A DNA stretch of 64,000 nt from Rhodocyclaceae bacterium (GTDB lineage Bacteria > Pseudomonadota > Gammaproteobacteria > Burkholderiales > Rhodocyclaceae). This document shows positions 8,663 through 18,383 of this stretch, one piece after another; position 1 is the stretch's first letter; the number at the start of each line of letters is the position of its first letter. A program made the translations under genes and the position numbers. Location of the stretch: the NCBI GenBank assembly GCA_019455325.1, contig JACFMQ010000009.1, forward strand, positions 1 through 64,000, given 5' to 3'. The notes under the pieces were generated by a model, which saw nothing but the letters and a program-made list of their open reading frames with translations, did no database searches and was not told the DNA's origin.

Positions 8663-9088
8663 TCAACAACAGTAATGGCGCATTGAGCGATATCCCATTT
8701 TGGGATATTCTTTCCGAGTAACGTTCCCGGAGGGCGCCTACCCGCGCTTTTCCGGGGGTTCGGGAGGCTGCAGGGCGAAAGGCATGCGGTTCTCCTCCAT
8801 GGGGGCGGCGACAGGAGCGGGCGGTGCGCAGCGAAACCGCCTTCCCGGGCAAGCGGGCAGTCGATGGAACCATGGGTGTCGGCGGGGAAAGGGGCCGCCT
8901 GCTGCGCTCGTCCCGGCACCGCGCATCGCCTCCTGCGCCGTTCTTCCGTTGCTCCGTTGGATGCGCCGCGGAAACGGATGGTTCATAAACGACGGCGGCA
9001 GGCCGCCCGGTTGCGGCGATGCCGTCGCAGCACCGACGCTCGGCCGGTCCGGCCGGCGGCGGTCGATGCGTTCTAGGGAGAGACCGAT
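8663..9088. other. Divergent intergenic region between XRE regulator and chemoreceptor
   Basis: No gene is supported here; open frames crossing it have no recognisable protein pattern. The left end carries the palindrome at 8690-8708. The right end has a GGGAGA ribosome site before the chemoreceptor start at 9089. The middle is GC-rich and featureless. Confidence 0.5.
8690..8708. promoter_or_regulatory. Perfect palindromic operator candidate for the XRE regulator
   Basis: ATATCCCATTTTGGGATAT is an inverted repeat with 8-bp arms and a 3-base centre, in an AT-rich patch 28 bases upstream of the XRE gene. Position and symmetry fit the binding site of a dimeric HTH protein controlling its own promoter. 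Confidence 0.65.
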
Positions 9089-10723
9089 ATGGCGGGGCTA
9101 TCGTTGAAGGCTCGATTGCTGGTGGCGTTCGCGGCGGTGGTCGCCGGCTTTCTGGCGATCGGCCTGACGGCGCTGTTCGACCTGAAGGGCACCATCGAGG
9201 AAAACCACCGCGAGCGGGTCAGGGCGGTCACCCACGGCGCCATGGCGACCATCGGCCACTTCCAGCGGCGGCAGGCGGAGGGCGCGCTGTCCGAGGCGGA
9301 CGCGCAGCGCGAGGCGCTCGCTTCCCTGCGGCAACTGCGCTTCGACGGCGACAACTACGTCTTCGTCGTCGACAGCCGCTATGTCTTCATGCTCAGCCCG
9401 CTGGCGCCAGAACTCGAAGGCAAGCCGGGCAAGGATGCGGCCGACCGGAACGGCAAGCCCTTCCTGCGGGAACTGGTGGACACCGCCGTCGGCCATCCCG
9501 AGGGCGGCTTCGTCGACTATGTCTGGCCCAAGCCGGGTCTGGCGGGCGTCGTGCCGAAGGTCTCCTATGCCGCGCACGCGCCGGAATGGGGCTGGATCAT
9601 CGGCGCCGGCGTGTATCTGGACGACGCCGACGAGGCGTTCCGGCAGCACGCCTGGAAGCTGCTCGGCATCGTCGCGCCGATCGTCGCCGTCATCGTCGGC
9701 ATCTTCCTGTTCGTCACGCGCAGCATCCTCAGGCAGCTCGGCGGCGAGCCGACGTACGTGGTCGACATCGTGCGCACCATCGCCGACGGCGACCTGAGCG
9801 CCGGCATCGATCTCGGCGCCGCCGACGGCAACAGCATGCTCGCCGCCATCGCCGGCATGCGCGACGGACTGGTCGCCATGCTGAGGAAGATGGTTGCCGT
9901 CGCCGATTCGATGAACACCCACGCCGAGCAGATCGCCGCCGCCGCCCGGCAGGTCGCCACGGCCGGCCAGGAGCAGGCGCAGGCGACGATCGTCAGCGCG
10001 GCGGCGCTGGAGCAGGTGACGGTGAGCATCAACGAGGTCTCGGCGATCGCCGCGGCCACCGAGGCGTGCGCGGTCGAGACCTTGAAGCGCGCCGATGGCG
10101 GCCAGGCCGCCGTGAGTCAGGCGGCGACCGAGGTGGCGACGGTGGAGCGCCTGATCGCCAGCTCGGCGGGCAAGGTGGCGGCGCTGAAGACGCGCTCGGT
10201 CGAGATCGGCTCCGTCGCCGGCACGATCAAGGAGATCGCCGACCAGACCAACCTCCTGGCGCTCAACGCGGCCATCGAGGCGGCGCGCGCCGGCGAGCAG
10301 GGCAAGGGCTTCGCCGTCGTCGCCGACGAGGTGCGCAAGCTCGCCGAGCGCACCTCGGAGGCGACGACCCGGATCGCGGCCACGGTGCAGTCGATCCAGA
10401 TCGACACGGACGAAGTGGTCGACACCATGCACGAGGCCGTTCCCCAGGTGCAGGCGAGCATGCAGCAGGTGAACGCGGTGGCGCTGATCCTCGGCGACAT
10501 CCACCGCGAGGCCGACGACTCGGCGGTGAAGGCGCGCGACGTGGCGCAGGCGACGAAGGAGCAGGGGATCGCGGCCAACGACATCGCCGCCAACGTCGAG
10601 CGCATCGCCGGCATGGCCGAGGAAGTGAGCGCCACCATGGGCGGCAACGCCGGCGCCGCGGGCGAGATGCAGGAGATGGCCCGGACGCTGCAGTCGGCGG
10701 TGAGCCAGTTCCGGCTGCCGTGA
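9089..10723 (+). CDS. Methyl-accepting chemotaxis protein with single cache domain
   Basis: This 544-residue receptor has a transmembrane segment at about 8-29, a periplasmic sCache_2-type domain ([19 protein letters not shown], then [13 protein letters not shown]) to about residue 190, and a second transmembrane helix ([19 protein letters not shown]). A HAMP-like region and a cytoplasmic signalling domain follow. The signalling tip [20 protein letters not shown] is the highly conserved CheA/CheW contact hairpin. sCache receptors usually sense small carboxylates or similar ligands, but the ligand is not deducible here. No che genes of the standard kind are next to it; the receptor may feed a distant chemotaxis array. 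Confidence 0.95.
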   Translation: MAGLSLKARLLVAFAAVVAGFLAIGLTALFDLKGTIEENHRERVRAVTHGAMATIGHFQRRQAEGALSEADAQREALASLRQLRFDGDNYVFVVDSRYVFMLSPLAPELEGKPGKDAADRNGKPFLRELVDTAVGHPEGGFVDYVWPKPGLAGVVPKVSYAAHAPEWGWIIGAGVYLDDADEAFRQHAWKLLGIVAPIVAVIVGIFLFVTRSILRQLGGEPTYVVDIVRTIADGDLSAGIDLGAADGNSMLAAIAGMRDGLVAMLRKMVAVADSMNTHAEQIAAAARQVATAGQEQAQATIVSAAALEQVTVSINEVSAIAAATEACAVETLKRADGGQAAVSQAATEVATVERLIASSAGKVAALKTRSVEIGSVAGTIKEIADQTNLLALNAAIEAARAGEQGKGFAVVADEVRKLAERTSEATTRIAATVQSIQIDTDEVVDTMHEAVPQVQASMQQVNAVALILGDIHREADDSAVKARDVAQATKEQGIAANDIAANVERIAGMAEEVSATMGGNAGAAGEMQEMARTLQSAVSQFRLP

Positions 10724-10765
10724 GCGGGAGGGGCGCGTGCTGACGGCGGGCGGGGTTCCGCCGGT

Positions 10766-13700
10766 GTGACGGCGATGACGGCGCCCGATTTTTCCGGCAC
10801 CGCGCCGGCGCCCGCGCGTCCGGCGGCGGGCCGGCTGAGCGTGCTCCTGCTGCTGGCGATCCTGATCGGCTTTCTGGCGATGAGCTACGTGCTCAGCCAC
10901 TGGCTGGACGCGCGCCTGCAGGAGCGCTCCCTGGCCGAGCTGCGCCGGGCCGGCCGCCAGGCGACCGACCTGATCGACGTCTACGCGAGGCAACTGGAAC
11001 GCTCGGCGGAAATGCTCGGCGCCGGCTTCGCCGCCGCCCTGCCCGAGGGGCTGGCCGACGGCATGGCGGCCGCCGCCGGGGCGCCGGGCCGCGTGCCGCC
11101 GGGCGCGGCCGCGGCGCTGCACGCCGGCGGCCGGCTGGCCGAAGCCTACGGCCGGCGGGAGGGGCTGCTCGCCGCCCTCTTCGTCCGCAGCGGCGACGGC
11201 TTTACCAGCCTCGCCGGGGCGCCGCCCGCGCGCGGGCCGGCGCGGCTGGGCCCCGGCTCGCCGATCGTCCAGCGCCTGCTGGCCGGCAGTCCGTTCCTCG
11301 GGGTGGCGGAGCTGTTCGCCGGCGAGTACATGCTCGACTGTCGCCCCCTCCTCTCGCGCGAGCGGGCGGTGGTCGGCGCCGGCTGCGTCGGCATCGACTT
11401 CGCCGCCGACCTGGCCCGGCTGAAGGAGCGGCTGCGCAGCATCCGCATCGGCGACCTCGGCTACGTCTACGTGGTGGACGTGCGCAGCGATCCCGGCGTC
11501 GTCGTCATCCATCCCCGGCACGAGGGCCTGCGGGCGCCGGGCAGCGGTCCGGGGCAGCGGATCGCCCGGCTGCTGCGGGAATCCCCGGCCGGCATCGTCC
11601 GCTACGAGTGGCGCGACGAGGGCGAAGCGGCGGCGGTCCGCAAGATCGCGGCGATCGAGGATTTCGAACGCTGGGGCTGGCGGGTCGTGGCCAGCGCCGG
11701 CGAGGACGAGGCGTTCCGGGAAGGGCGGCAGCTCCGGCTGCAGCTCTTCGGCTTCGGCCTGCCGATCGCGGCCGTCCTGCTGCTCGTCGCCTTCCTGACG
11801 GTCCGTCACTTTCGCCGCTCGGAGCGCGCGCTGCGGGCGGGCGAGGAGCGCCTGCGCAGCCTGTTCGACCTGTCGCCGGTGGGGATCGTGCTGAGCGATC
11901 CGGACGGCAGCTTCATCGATTTCAACGAAGCCTTCCGCGCGATGACCGGCCACGACCGGCACGCGCTGCTGGCGCTCGGCTTCCGCGGCATCGTCGCCGA
12001 TGCCGCTACGGTGCGCGCAGATCCGTGCGAGCGGGAATACCGGCGCTGCGCCGGCGGCACGCTGCGGGTGCGCGAATGCAGCGTGCGCGTGCCCGGTTCG
12101 GACGGCCGCGACTACGTCTGGTCGATCGTCGAGGACGTCACCGAGCGGCACCGCGCCGAGCTGGCGCTGCGCCTCGCGGCGAGCGCCTTCCTCAACCTCC
12201 AGGAGGGCGTCGCGATCTTCGACGCGGACGGGAATTTCCTCGACGCCAACGAGGCGTTCATGCGCATCACCGGCTACGCCAGGGACGAGCTGCTCGGGCG
12301 CAGCGCCCGCCTCCTCAAGTCCGGCCGGCACGACGCGCTCTTCTACCGGGGGATGTGGAACGCCCTGGCAGCGTGCGGCCACTGGCGCGGCGAGCTGTGG
12401 AACCGGCGCAAGAACGGCGAGATCTTCCCGGCGCGGCAGACCATCTCGGCGATCCGCGACGCGCGGGGCGCGACCACGCGCTACGTGTCGGTGCTCAGCG
12501 ACGTCAGCGAGATCAAGGCCGGCGAGCTGCGCCTGCAGCGCATGGCGCACTACGACCCGCTGACCGGCCTGCCCAACCGGACGCTGCTCGGCGACCGGCT
12601 GCGGCAGTCGATTGCCCACGCGGATGCCTCCGGCACCCTGCTCGCCGTCTGCCATCTCGATCTCGACAACTTCAAGCCGGTCAACGACGAGCACGGGCAC
12701 GACGTCGGCGACCGGATCCTGGCCAGGATCGCGGAGCGGATGACGGCGCTGCTGCGCGGCGGCGACACCGTCGCGCGCCTGGGCGGCGACGAGTTCGCGC
12801 TGCTCCTTCAGGACCAGCGGAGCGTCGAGCAGGCGCTGGCCGAGGTGCGCCGGATTCTCGAAGGCGTCGCCGCGCCGGTCGAGCTCGGCCCGCACTGCGT
12901 GGCCGTCACCGCCAGCATCGGCGTCACCGTCCACCCCGGCGACGACGAGGAGCCGGACATCCTGCTGCGCCATGCGAACCAGGCGATGTACCTGGCCAAG
13001 GAGTCCGGGAAGAACGCGCTCCACCTGTTCAACCCCGCCCGCGACCGGCGCGTCCGCGTGCACCGGCAGAGCGCGCGGCGGATCGAGGCGGCGCTGGCCG
13101 ACGGCGAATTCGTCCTGCACTACCAGCCCAAGGTCGACATGCGGCGCGGCAAGGTCGTCGGCGTCGAGGCGCTGATCCGCTGGCAGCATCCCGAGCGCGG
13201 GCTGTTGCAGCCGATCGATTTCCTGCCGCTGATCGAGGAGAGCGACCTCATCGTCGCCGTCGGCGACTGGGTGATTGGCGAGGCGCTGCGCCAGATGGCG
13301 GTCTGGCAGGCGTGCGGGCTGCGGCTCGGCGTCAGCGTCAACATCGCGGCGCGCCAGTTGCAGCAGCCCGACTTCGTGCGCAAGCTGCAGGCGGCGCTGG
13401 CGAGCGCGCCCTCGGTCGATCCGGGGCTGCTGGAACTGGAAGTGGTCGAGACGGCGGCGCTCGAAGACGTGGTGCACGTCTCGCGGATGATGACCGAGTG
13501 CCAGGACCTCGGCGTCCGCTTCGCGCTCGACGACTTCGGCACCGGCTATTCGTCGCTGACCTACTTCAAGCGGCTGCCGGCCGACACGCTGAAGATCGAC
13601 CAGTCCTTCGTGCGCGACATGATCAACGACCCGGAGGACCTGGCCATCGTCGAGGCGGTCATCGGCCTGACCGAGGTCTTCCGCCGGCAGGCGGTGGCCG

Positions 13701-14278
13701 AGGGCGTGGAGACGATCGAGCACGGCATCATGCTGCTGCGCATGGGCTGCGACCTGGCGCAGGGCTACAGCATCTCGCGGCCCCTGCCGCCGGAGCGCAT
13801 CCCGGCCTGGATCGACGGCTGGACGCCGGACGCGGCGTGGAGCGCCGCGGCCAGGCTGCGCTGGCGGCGCGAGGATTTCCCGCTGGTGCTGGCCGAGATC
13901 GACCATCGCCGCTGGGTCGACCGGATCGTCGCGCACGCGGCGGGCGAGGCGGCCGAGCCGGCCGCGCTCGATTCACGGCGCTGCCACTTCTGGCGCTGGT
14001 TCGCCCAGGAGGGCATGGTGCGCTACGGCTGGCACCCCCGCTTCGAGGCCATCCGCCGGCTGCACGAGACGCTGCATGCGCTGGGCCGGGAGATTCTCGA
14101 AGCGAAGGCGCAGGGCCGCGACGTCGCCGCGCGGGTGCCGGAGCTGGCGGCGCGCCGGGACGAACTGCTGGCGCTGCTGCATACGCTGATGGAGCCGTCG
14201 CCGGCCGCCGAGCAGGAGCCGCTGGCCATCCTCGGCAGCGGCCGGACGGCCGAACCCGCGCTGCCGCGGCGCGGCTGA
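10766..14278 (+). CDS. Cache-PAS-PAS-GGDEF-EAL-CZB c-di-GMP enzyme
   Basis: This 1170-residue membrane protein has a first helix at about 23-45, a large periplasmic dCache-like domain to about 320, a second helix, and two PAS domains (about 365-590). The GGDEF domain has the intact GGDEF motif near residue 673 and an inhibitory RxxD site five residues before it. The EAL domain has EAL near 801 and DDFGTGYSSL. At the end (about 1045-1140) is a chemoreceptor zinc-binding (CZB) domain: HRRWVDRI, RRCHFWRWF and HETLHAL. Both cyclase and phosphodiesterase motifs are intact. The first possible start is GTG at 10766, with an ATG at 10775 as the alternative. Confidence 0.93.
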   Translation: MTAMTAPDFSGTAPAPARPAAGRLSVLLLLAILIGFLAMSYVLSHWLDARLQERSLAELRRAGRQATDLIDVYARQLERSAEMLGAGFAAALPEGLADGMAAAAGAPGRVPPGAAAALHAGGRLAEAYGRREGLLAALFVRSGDGFTSLAGAPPARGPARLGPGSPIVQRLLAGSPFLGVAELFAGEYMLDCRPLLSRERAVVGAGCVGIDFAADLARLKERLRSIRIGDLGYVYVVDVRSDPGVVVIHPRHEGLRAPGSGPGQRIARLLRESPAGIVRYEWRDEGEAAAVRKIAAIEDFERWGWRVVASAGEDEAFREGRQLRLQLFGFGLPIAAVLLLVAFLTVRHFRRSERALRAGEERLRSLFDLSPVGIVLSDPDGSFIDFNEAFRAMTGHDRHALLALGFRGIVADAATVRADPCEREYRRCAGGTLRVRECSVRVPGSDGRDYVWSIVEDVTERHRAELALRLAASAFLNLQEGVAIFDADGNFLDANEAFMRITGYARDELLGRSARLLKSGRHDALFYRGMWNALAACGHWRGELWNRRKNGEIFPARQTISAIRDARGATTRYVSVLSDVSEIKAGELRLQRMAHYDPLTGLPNRTLLGDRLRQSIAHADASGTLLAVCHLDLDNFKPVNDEHGHDVGDRILARIAERMTALLRGGDTVARLGGDEFALLLQDQRSVEQALAEVRRILEGVAAPVELGPHCVAVTASIGVTVHPGDDEEPDILLRHANQAMYLAKESGKNALHLFNPARDRRVRVHRQSARRIEAALADGEFVLHYQPKVDMRRGKVVGVEALIRWQHPERGLLQPIDFLPLIEESDLIVAVGDWVIGEALRQMAVWQACGLRLGVSVNIAARQLQQPDFVRKLQAALASAPSVDPGLLELEVVETAALEDVVHVSRMMTECQDLGVRFALDDFGTGYSSLTYFKRLPADTLKIDQSFVRDMINDPEDLAIVEAVIGLTEVFRRQAVAEGVETIEHGIMLLRMGCDLAQGYSISRPLPPERIPAWIDGWTPDAAWSAAARLRWRREDFPLVLAEIDHRRWVDRIVAHAAGEAAEPAALDSRRCHFWRWFAQEGMVRYGWHPRFEAIRRLHETLHALGREILEAKAQGRDVAARVPELAARRDELLALLHTLMEPSPAAEQEPLAILGSGRTAEPALPRRG

Positions 14279-14289
14279 GGCCGCGGCGC

Positions 14290-15078
14290 TCAGCGCAGCA
14301 GCCGGCGCCGCGTCAGGATCGCCGCCACCCAGAAGGCGCCCATGCCCGTGGCGACGAGCGCCAGCACGTGGCCGCCGGCCGCCGCCGGCAGCTCGCCGGA
14401 CAGCAGCGGCCGCGCCAGCGCCACCGCGTGCGCCAGCGGCAGTTGCCCGGCGACCGCGCGCAGCGCCGCCGGCAACTGGTCGGCCGGGAAGAAGACGCCG
14501 GAGAGCAGCAGCATCGGCGTGATCGCCAGCGTGAAGTAGTACATGAAGAAATCGTAGGACGGCGCCAGCGCGTTCACGATCAGGCCGAGCGCGGCGAAGA
14601 CCAGGCCGGTGAGCAGGATCACCGGCAGCACGGCGAGCGCCAGCGGCGACTGGATCAGGCCGAGGCCGAGCATGACCAGCAGGATGGCGATGCCGGAGAG
14701 CAGGCTCTTCGTCGCCGCCCACATCAGCTCGCCGAAGAGCACGTCGTCGAGCCGCGCCGGCGTGTTCAGGATGGCCTCCCAGGTCTTCTGCACGTGCATG
14801 CGCGAAAAGGCCGAATAGAGCGCCTCGAAGCTCGCCGTGTTCATCGTCGAGGCGCACACCGTGCCGGCGGCGAGGAAGACGATGTAGGGCACGCCGTTCA
14901 CCGCCGGCAGCAGCGCGCCCAGCCCGTAGCCGAGGCCGAGCATGTAGATCAGCGGGTCGGCGAGGTTGCCGAGGATCGAGGTCCAGGCGAGTTTCTTCCA
15001 GACCAGCGCGTTGCGCTGCCAGACCGGCCACCACAGGCGGCCGGGGCGGGGGAAGGAGAGGCTGTAGGGGCGGGCCAT
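14290..15078 (-). CDS. ABC-2 type transporter permease, NodJ family
   Basis: This 262-residue inner-membrane protein has about six hydrophobic segments and the ABC-2/NodJ pattern: LADPLIYMLGLGYGLG, SFEALYSAFSRMHVQKTWEAILNTP, and ITPMLLLSGVFFPADQLP. It forms an exporter with the ATPase encoded directly upstream, 10 bases away. NodIJ of rhizobia export Nod factors, but close relatives in non-symbiotic betaproteobacteria have unknown substrates and are likely lipid, polysaccharide or drug exporters. Confidence 0.92.
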   Translation of the reverse strand: MARPYSLSFPRPGRLWWPVWQRNALVWKKLAWTSILGNLADPLIYMLGLGYGLGALLPAVNGVPYIVFLAAGTVCASTMNTASFEALYSAFSRMHVQKTWEAILNTPARLDDVLFGELMWAATKSLLSGIAILLVMLGLGLIQSPLALAVLPVILLTGLVFAALGLIVNALAPSYDFFMYYFTLAITPMLLLSGVFFPADQLPAALRAVAGQLPLAHAVALARPLLSGELPAAAGGHVLALVATGMGAFWVAAILTRRRLLR

Positions 15079-15088
15079 GGTCCGTGCC

Positions 15089-16030
15089 TCAGTCGCGCAG
15101 GTCGCGGCCGGTGAGTTTCAGGAACACGTCTTCCAGGTTCGCCGCGCGGTGCACGTAGGCCAGCCCCGGCGCCCCGGCGAGCGCGGCGAGCAGCGGGTTC
15201 TCGTCGCGGCAGTAGAAGAACGCCGTCTCGCCGACGACCTCGACGCGCGCGGCCAGCCCGGCGTGCGCGCGCGCCCATTCGGGCACGGCCGGCGCCTCGC
15301 CGGACTCGGCGAAGACCTCGACCACCGCCGGCTCGATCTCGCGCCGGATCAGCTCGCGCGGCGCGCCCTCGGCGACGGCGCGGCCGTGGTCGATGACCAT
15401 CAGCCGCGAACAGAGGCGTTCGGCCTCGTCCATGAAGTGCGTGGTGAGCACGATGGTCTTGCCGCGTGCCAAGAGCGCCTTCAGCCGCTCCCAGATCAGG
15501 TGCCGCGCCTGCGGATCGAGGCCGGTGGTCGGCTCGTCGAGGAAGACGATGTCCGGGTCGTTCACCAGCGCGCGCGCCAGGGTGAGGCGCCGCTTCATGC
15601 CGCCGGAGAGCGCCGGCACGCGCGCGTCGGCCTTGCCGGCCAGCCCGGCGAAGTCGAGCAGCTCCGGGATGCGGGCGCGGATCGTCGCCTCCGGCAGGCC
15701 GAAGTAGCGGCCGTAGACGAGCAGGTTCTCGGCCACCGTGAAATCCGGATCGAGCGCGTCGGCCTGGGCAACGACGCCGACGCGGTGGCGCGCCTCGGGC
15801 GCCTGCGCCGGCACCGGCAGTCCGGCCAGCCGGATGTCGCCGCCGTCCGGCGCGGTCAGGCCGAGGCAGCAGCGCAGCGTCGTCGTCTTGCCGGCGCCGT
15901 TCGGGCCGAGCAGGCCGAAGCAGGTGCCCGGCGGCACGGCGAACGACAGGCCGGCGACGACCTCCTGGTCGCCGTAGGACTTCCTCAGGCCGGTGACGGC
16001 GAGCGGGGTGGCGGCAGCGTTCCGGTTCAC
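15089..16030 (-). CDS. ABC transporter ATP-binding protein, NodI/DrrA family
   Basis: This 313-residue ATPase has Walker [11 protein letters not shown], signature [15 protein letters not shown] and Walker [17 protein letters not shown], followed by the C-terminal extension of NodI-type proteins. It pairs with the NodJ-like permease downstream. The start is a GTG ([20 protein letters not shown]). Three bases separate it from the preceding hydrolase gene, so hydrolase, ATPase and permease likely share one transcript. Confidence 0.93.
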   Translation of the reverse strand: MNRNAAATPLAVTGLRKSYGDQEVVAGLSFAVPPGTCFGLLGPNGAGKTTTLRCCLGLTAPDGGDIRLAGLPVPAQAPEARHRVGVVAQADALDPDFTVAENLLVYGRYFGLPEATIRARIPELLDFAGLAGKADARVPALSGGMKRRLTLARALVNDPDIVFLDEPTTGLDPQARHLIWERLKALLARGKTIVLTTHFMDEAERLCSRLMVIDHGRAVAEGAPRELIRREIEPAVVEVFAESGEAPAVPEWARAHAGLAARVEVVGETAFFYCRDENPLLAALAGAPGLAYVHRAANLEDVFLKLTGRDLRD

Positions 16031-16033
16031 GCC

Positions 16034-16672
16034 CTAGTGCCGCCAGTTGCGCGTGACGATGTCGCGGATCAGGTGCAGCCGGCGGTGGAAGAAGTGGTCG
16101 GCGCCGGGCACGACGATCACCGGCAGGTCCAGCGGCTCCGCCCACTTCAGCACGTTGGCGAGCGGCACCGTCTCGTCGGCCGAACCGTGGATGACCAGGG
16201 TGTCACCGGGCACGGCCTCGGTGTCGTAGCTGCGCGTGCCCTCGACGAAACCGGCGGCGGTGCCGACCAGCACCAGCCGCTGCGCCGGGTGGCCGGCCTC
16301 GGCCAGCCGCCGGGCGACGCGCGTCTGCACGAAGGCGCCGAACGAGAAGCCGGCGAGCGCCACCGGCAGGTCGCCGCAGCGGCGCTTGGCCTCGGCGAGC
16401 ACGGCGAGCATGTCCTCGGTTTCGCCGCCGCCCTCGTCGTGCGCGCCGTCGCTGTTGCCGACGCCGCGGAAGTTCGGGCGGAAGGCCGCGTAGCCGAGCG
16501 CGACGAAGGTGCGCGCCAGCGAATGCGCCACCTTGTTGGTGTTGGCGCCGCCGAACAGCGGATGCGGGTGGCCGACGAGCGCGATGCCGCGCGGCGCGCC
16601 GGGGTTCTCGACGATCACTTCGATCTTTCCGGCCGGGCCGTCGATCAGGATTTTTTCTTCCGGGGCGCGCAT
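16034..16672 (-). CDS. Alpha/beta hydrolase (COG2945-like)
   Basis: This 212-residue cytoplasmic protein has the alpha/beta hydrolase core: oxyanion region VGHPHPLFGGANTNKV, nucleophile elbow GFSFGAF, acid segment HGSADETVP and catalytic His in VPGADHFFHRRLH. These small hydrolases are typical in proteobacteria; the substrate is unknown. It lies two bases after the ferredoxin gene and three before the ABC ATPase, indicating an operon. Confidence 0.9.
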   Translation of the reverse strand: MRAPEEKILIDGPAGKIEVIVENPGAPRGIALVGHPHPLFGGANTNKVAHSLARTFVALGYAAFRPNFRGVGNSDGAHDEGGGETEDMLAVLAEAKRRCGDLPVALAGFSFGAFVQTRVARRLAEAGHPAQRLVLVGTAAGFVEGTRSYDTEAVPGDTLVIHGSADETVPLANVLKWAEPLDLPVIVVPGADHFFHRRLHLIRDIVTRNWRH

Positions 16673-16674
16673 GT

Positions 16675-16983
16675 TCAGATTTTGAGACGTTCGACGACGC
16701 GGCCGTGCACCAGATGCTCCTGGATGATCTCCTCGACGTCGTCGTTATCGACGTAGGTGTACCAGACCGCCTCGGGATAGACGACGAGCACCGGGCCCTC
16801 GTCGCAGCGGTCCAGGCAGCCGGCCTTGTTGATGCGCACCTTGCCCTTGCCCTTGAGGCCGAGCTGGGCGATGCGGTCCTTGGCGTAGGTCTGCGCGGCG
16901 ACGGCGCCGCGCGCGGCGCAGCAGGTCTCGCCGGGGTCGCGCTGGTTGCAGCAGAAGAAAACGTGGTGCTTGAAGTGGCTCAT
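16675..16983 (-). CDS. Thioredoxin-fold [2Fe-2S] ferredoxin
   Basis: This 102-residue protein has the cluster-binding pattern of thioredoxin-like ferredoxins (COG3411): FFCCNQRDPGETCCAARGA near the start and NKAGCLDRCDEGPVLVVYPE in the middle, followed by VWYTYVDNDDVEEI. It should be a soluble one-electron carrier. It is the first gene of the four-gene leftward operon with the hydrolase and the NodIJ-like exporter; no redox partner is obvious there. Confidence 0.93.
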   Translation of the reverse strand: MSHFKHHVFFCCNQRDPGETCCAARGAVAAQTYAKDRIAQLGLKGKGKVRINKAGCLDRCDEGPVLVVYPEAVWYTYVDNDDVEEIIQEHLVHGRVVERLKI

Positions 16984-17037
16984 GCTCGCCTCCGTGGGGT
17001 GGTGCCATTATCGCGCGAAACCGCCGCGGCCGGCCCC

Positions 17038-18102
17038 CTACAGCCGCCGCCCGAGCAGCGTCAGATAGGGCAGCGCGAGGAAGGGCCAGAGGCTGGCGAC
17101 CAGCCGCGTCAGGCCGTTGAAGTTGAGGAAGTGCCCCTGCCGCCAGGTGGCCAGCGCCGCCGCCGAGTAGGGGTTGGCCGGCGCCAGGTTGACCAGCACG
17201 GTGCCGGCCATCAGCGCCAGCCCGGCCAGCGCCAGGCGCCAGTTCGCCGGCGCCAGCAGGCACGGCAGCAGCAGCGCGCCGCCGATGGCCAGGCCGAGGC
17301 CGGCGCCCGGCGTCAGCCAGGCCATGGCCTCGCGCGGGCCGACCAGCAGCACCGCCGACAGCGTGCGCACGAACAGCGCGAAGAGGAAGAAGGCGAGCAG
17401 CGCGGCCACCGACGACGGCCGGTCGGCGAGCAGCGTGCGCGCGATCAGGCCGATGGCCACGGTGTTGCAGGCGATGATCGCCAGCTCCAGCGCGAAGAAG
17501 GTCGGCGCGCCGTAGGCGATGGCCGACGGCAGCCCGAGCAGGTGGCGGAAGTCGCCGGCGCCGAAGAGCAGGGTCTCCGGCGACAGTTGCGTGAGCAGCC
17601 ACAGGCCGAGGACGACGAGGCCGAACTCGGCGTGCGGCACCGGCGCCACCAGACGCCGCTCGACGTGCGCCAGCCAGGTCAGCGCGCGCGTGCCGCCGTG
17701 CCAGGCGGCGACGGCGCCGAGGAGGCCGCCGAGGGCGTTGCACGAGAGGTCGAGGTTGGACGGCACGCGCGTCGGCAGCCAGGTCTGCGCCGTCTCCATG
17801 CAGAGGCTGAGCAGCGCCGCCAGCAGCGCGCCGGCGAGCGCCGCCGGCAGCCGGCCGAGGCGGCGGCCGAGGGCCAGCGTCAGCAGGTAGCCGAGCGGCA
17901 CGTAGACGAGGACGTTCACCGCCAGATCGAAGCCGGTCCACCAGCGCGGCCAGCCGGCGTCGAGGAAGGCCAGCGGCGAGATGCCGGGGTCGCGCCAGCC
18001 GGAAAACGGGTGCAGGCTGGCATAGACGACCAGCGCCGCGTAGGCGAGGGCGAGGTAGCGCGGCAGCGGAGAGGCGGTGGCGGGGATCACGGGACGGACC
18101 AT
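17038..18102 (-). CDS. VanZ-family membrane protein
   Basis: This 354-residue protein is mostly hydrophobic. Its N-terminal half is VanZ-like: VVYASLHPFSGWRD, DLAVNVLVYVPLGYLLTLALG and CMETAQTWLPTRVPSNLDLSCNALGG. The C-terminal half adds about six more membrane segments of unknown role. VanZ proteins are linked to glycopeptide and cell-envelope phenotypes, but this long form has no assigned function. It follows the DUF3079 gene by 36 bases in the same direction. Confidence 0.85.
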   Translation of the reverse strand: MVRPVIPATASPLPRYLALAYAALVVYASLHPFSGWRDPGISPLAFLDAGWPRWWTGFDLAVNVLVYVPLGYLLTLALGRRLGRLPAALAGALLAALLSLCMETAQTWLPTRVPSNLDLSCNALGGLLGAVAAWHGGTRALTWLAHVERRLVAPVPHAEFGLVVLGLWLLTQLSPETLLFGAGDFRHLLGLPSAIAYGAPTFFALELAIIACNTVAIGLIARTLLADRPSSVAALLAFFLFALFVRTLSAVLLVGPREAMAWLTPGAGLGLAIGGALLLPCLLAPANWRLALAGLALMAGTVLVNLAPANPYSAAALATWRQGHFLNFNGLTRLVASLWPFLALPYLTLLGRRL

Positions 18103-18138
18103 AACCGAGCCGGCGCGGCGCTGGCAATCGCCGCCGGC

Positions 18139-18372
18139 TCAGGGCTTCGCTTCGTCGGCGCCGGCCGCGGGCGACGCCGAGGGGTCGTTCTTCTCGTCGA
18201 CCTCGATGCCCCAGTCGCCCCAGGTGTACCAGTCGTCGCCGAGCATCTCGATCGGATGCTGCGTGCGGCCGGAGCCGTTGCCGCACTGCAGCGAGTCGGC
18301 CGGGCAATATTTGTCGCAGCCCCAGCAGATGCGCTCGGGGTGCTTCGGATGCAGCGGAAATTTCTTTGCCAT
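18139..18372 (-). CDS. DUF3079 family small cysteine-rich protein
   Basis: This 77-residue protein starts MAKKFPLHPKHPERICWGCDKYC and continues CPADSLQCG, then HPIEMLGDDWYTWGDW. The cysteine series (CxxCxxxC with a fourth Cys seven residues on) could hold zinc or an iron-sulfur cluster, which is inference only. The sequence matches the DUF3079 family, whose role is unknown. It starts 11 bases after orf1 of the nitric oxide reductase cluster and may be its last cotranscribed gene. The longer open frame upstream was rejected because it overlaps orf1. Confidence 0.85.
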   Translation of the reverse strand: MAKKFPLHPKHPERICWGCDKYCPADSLQCGNGSGRTQHPIEMLGDDWYTWGDWGIEVDEKNDPSASPAAGADEAKP

Positions 18373-18383
18373 TTGGGGACCGA

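Noticed and set aside
8700-9107. Possible small gene before the chemoreceptor
   Set aside because: No ribosome site, no recognisable pattern, overlaps the chemoreceptor start.
9098-13936. Leftward open frame of about 1,600 codons over the chemoreceptor and GGDEF-EAL genes
   Set aside because: Composition (Arg, His, Gln, Asp) is that of an antisense shadow; the rightward genes are strongly supported.
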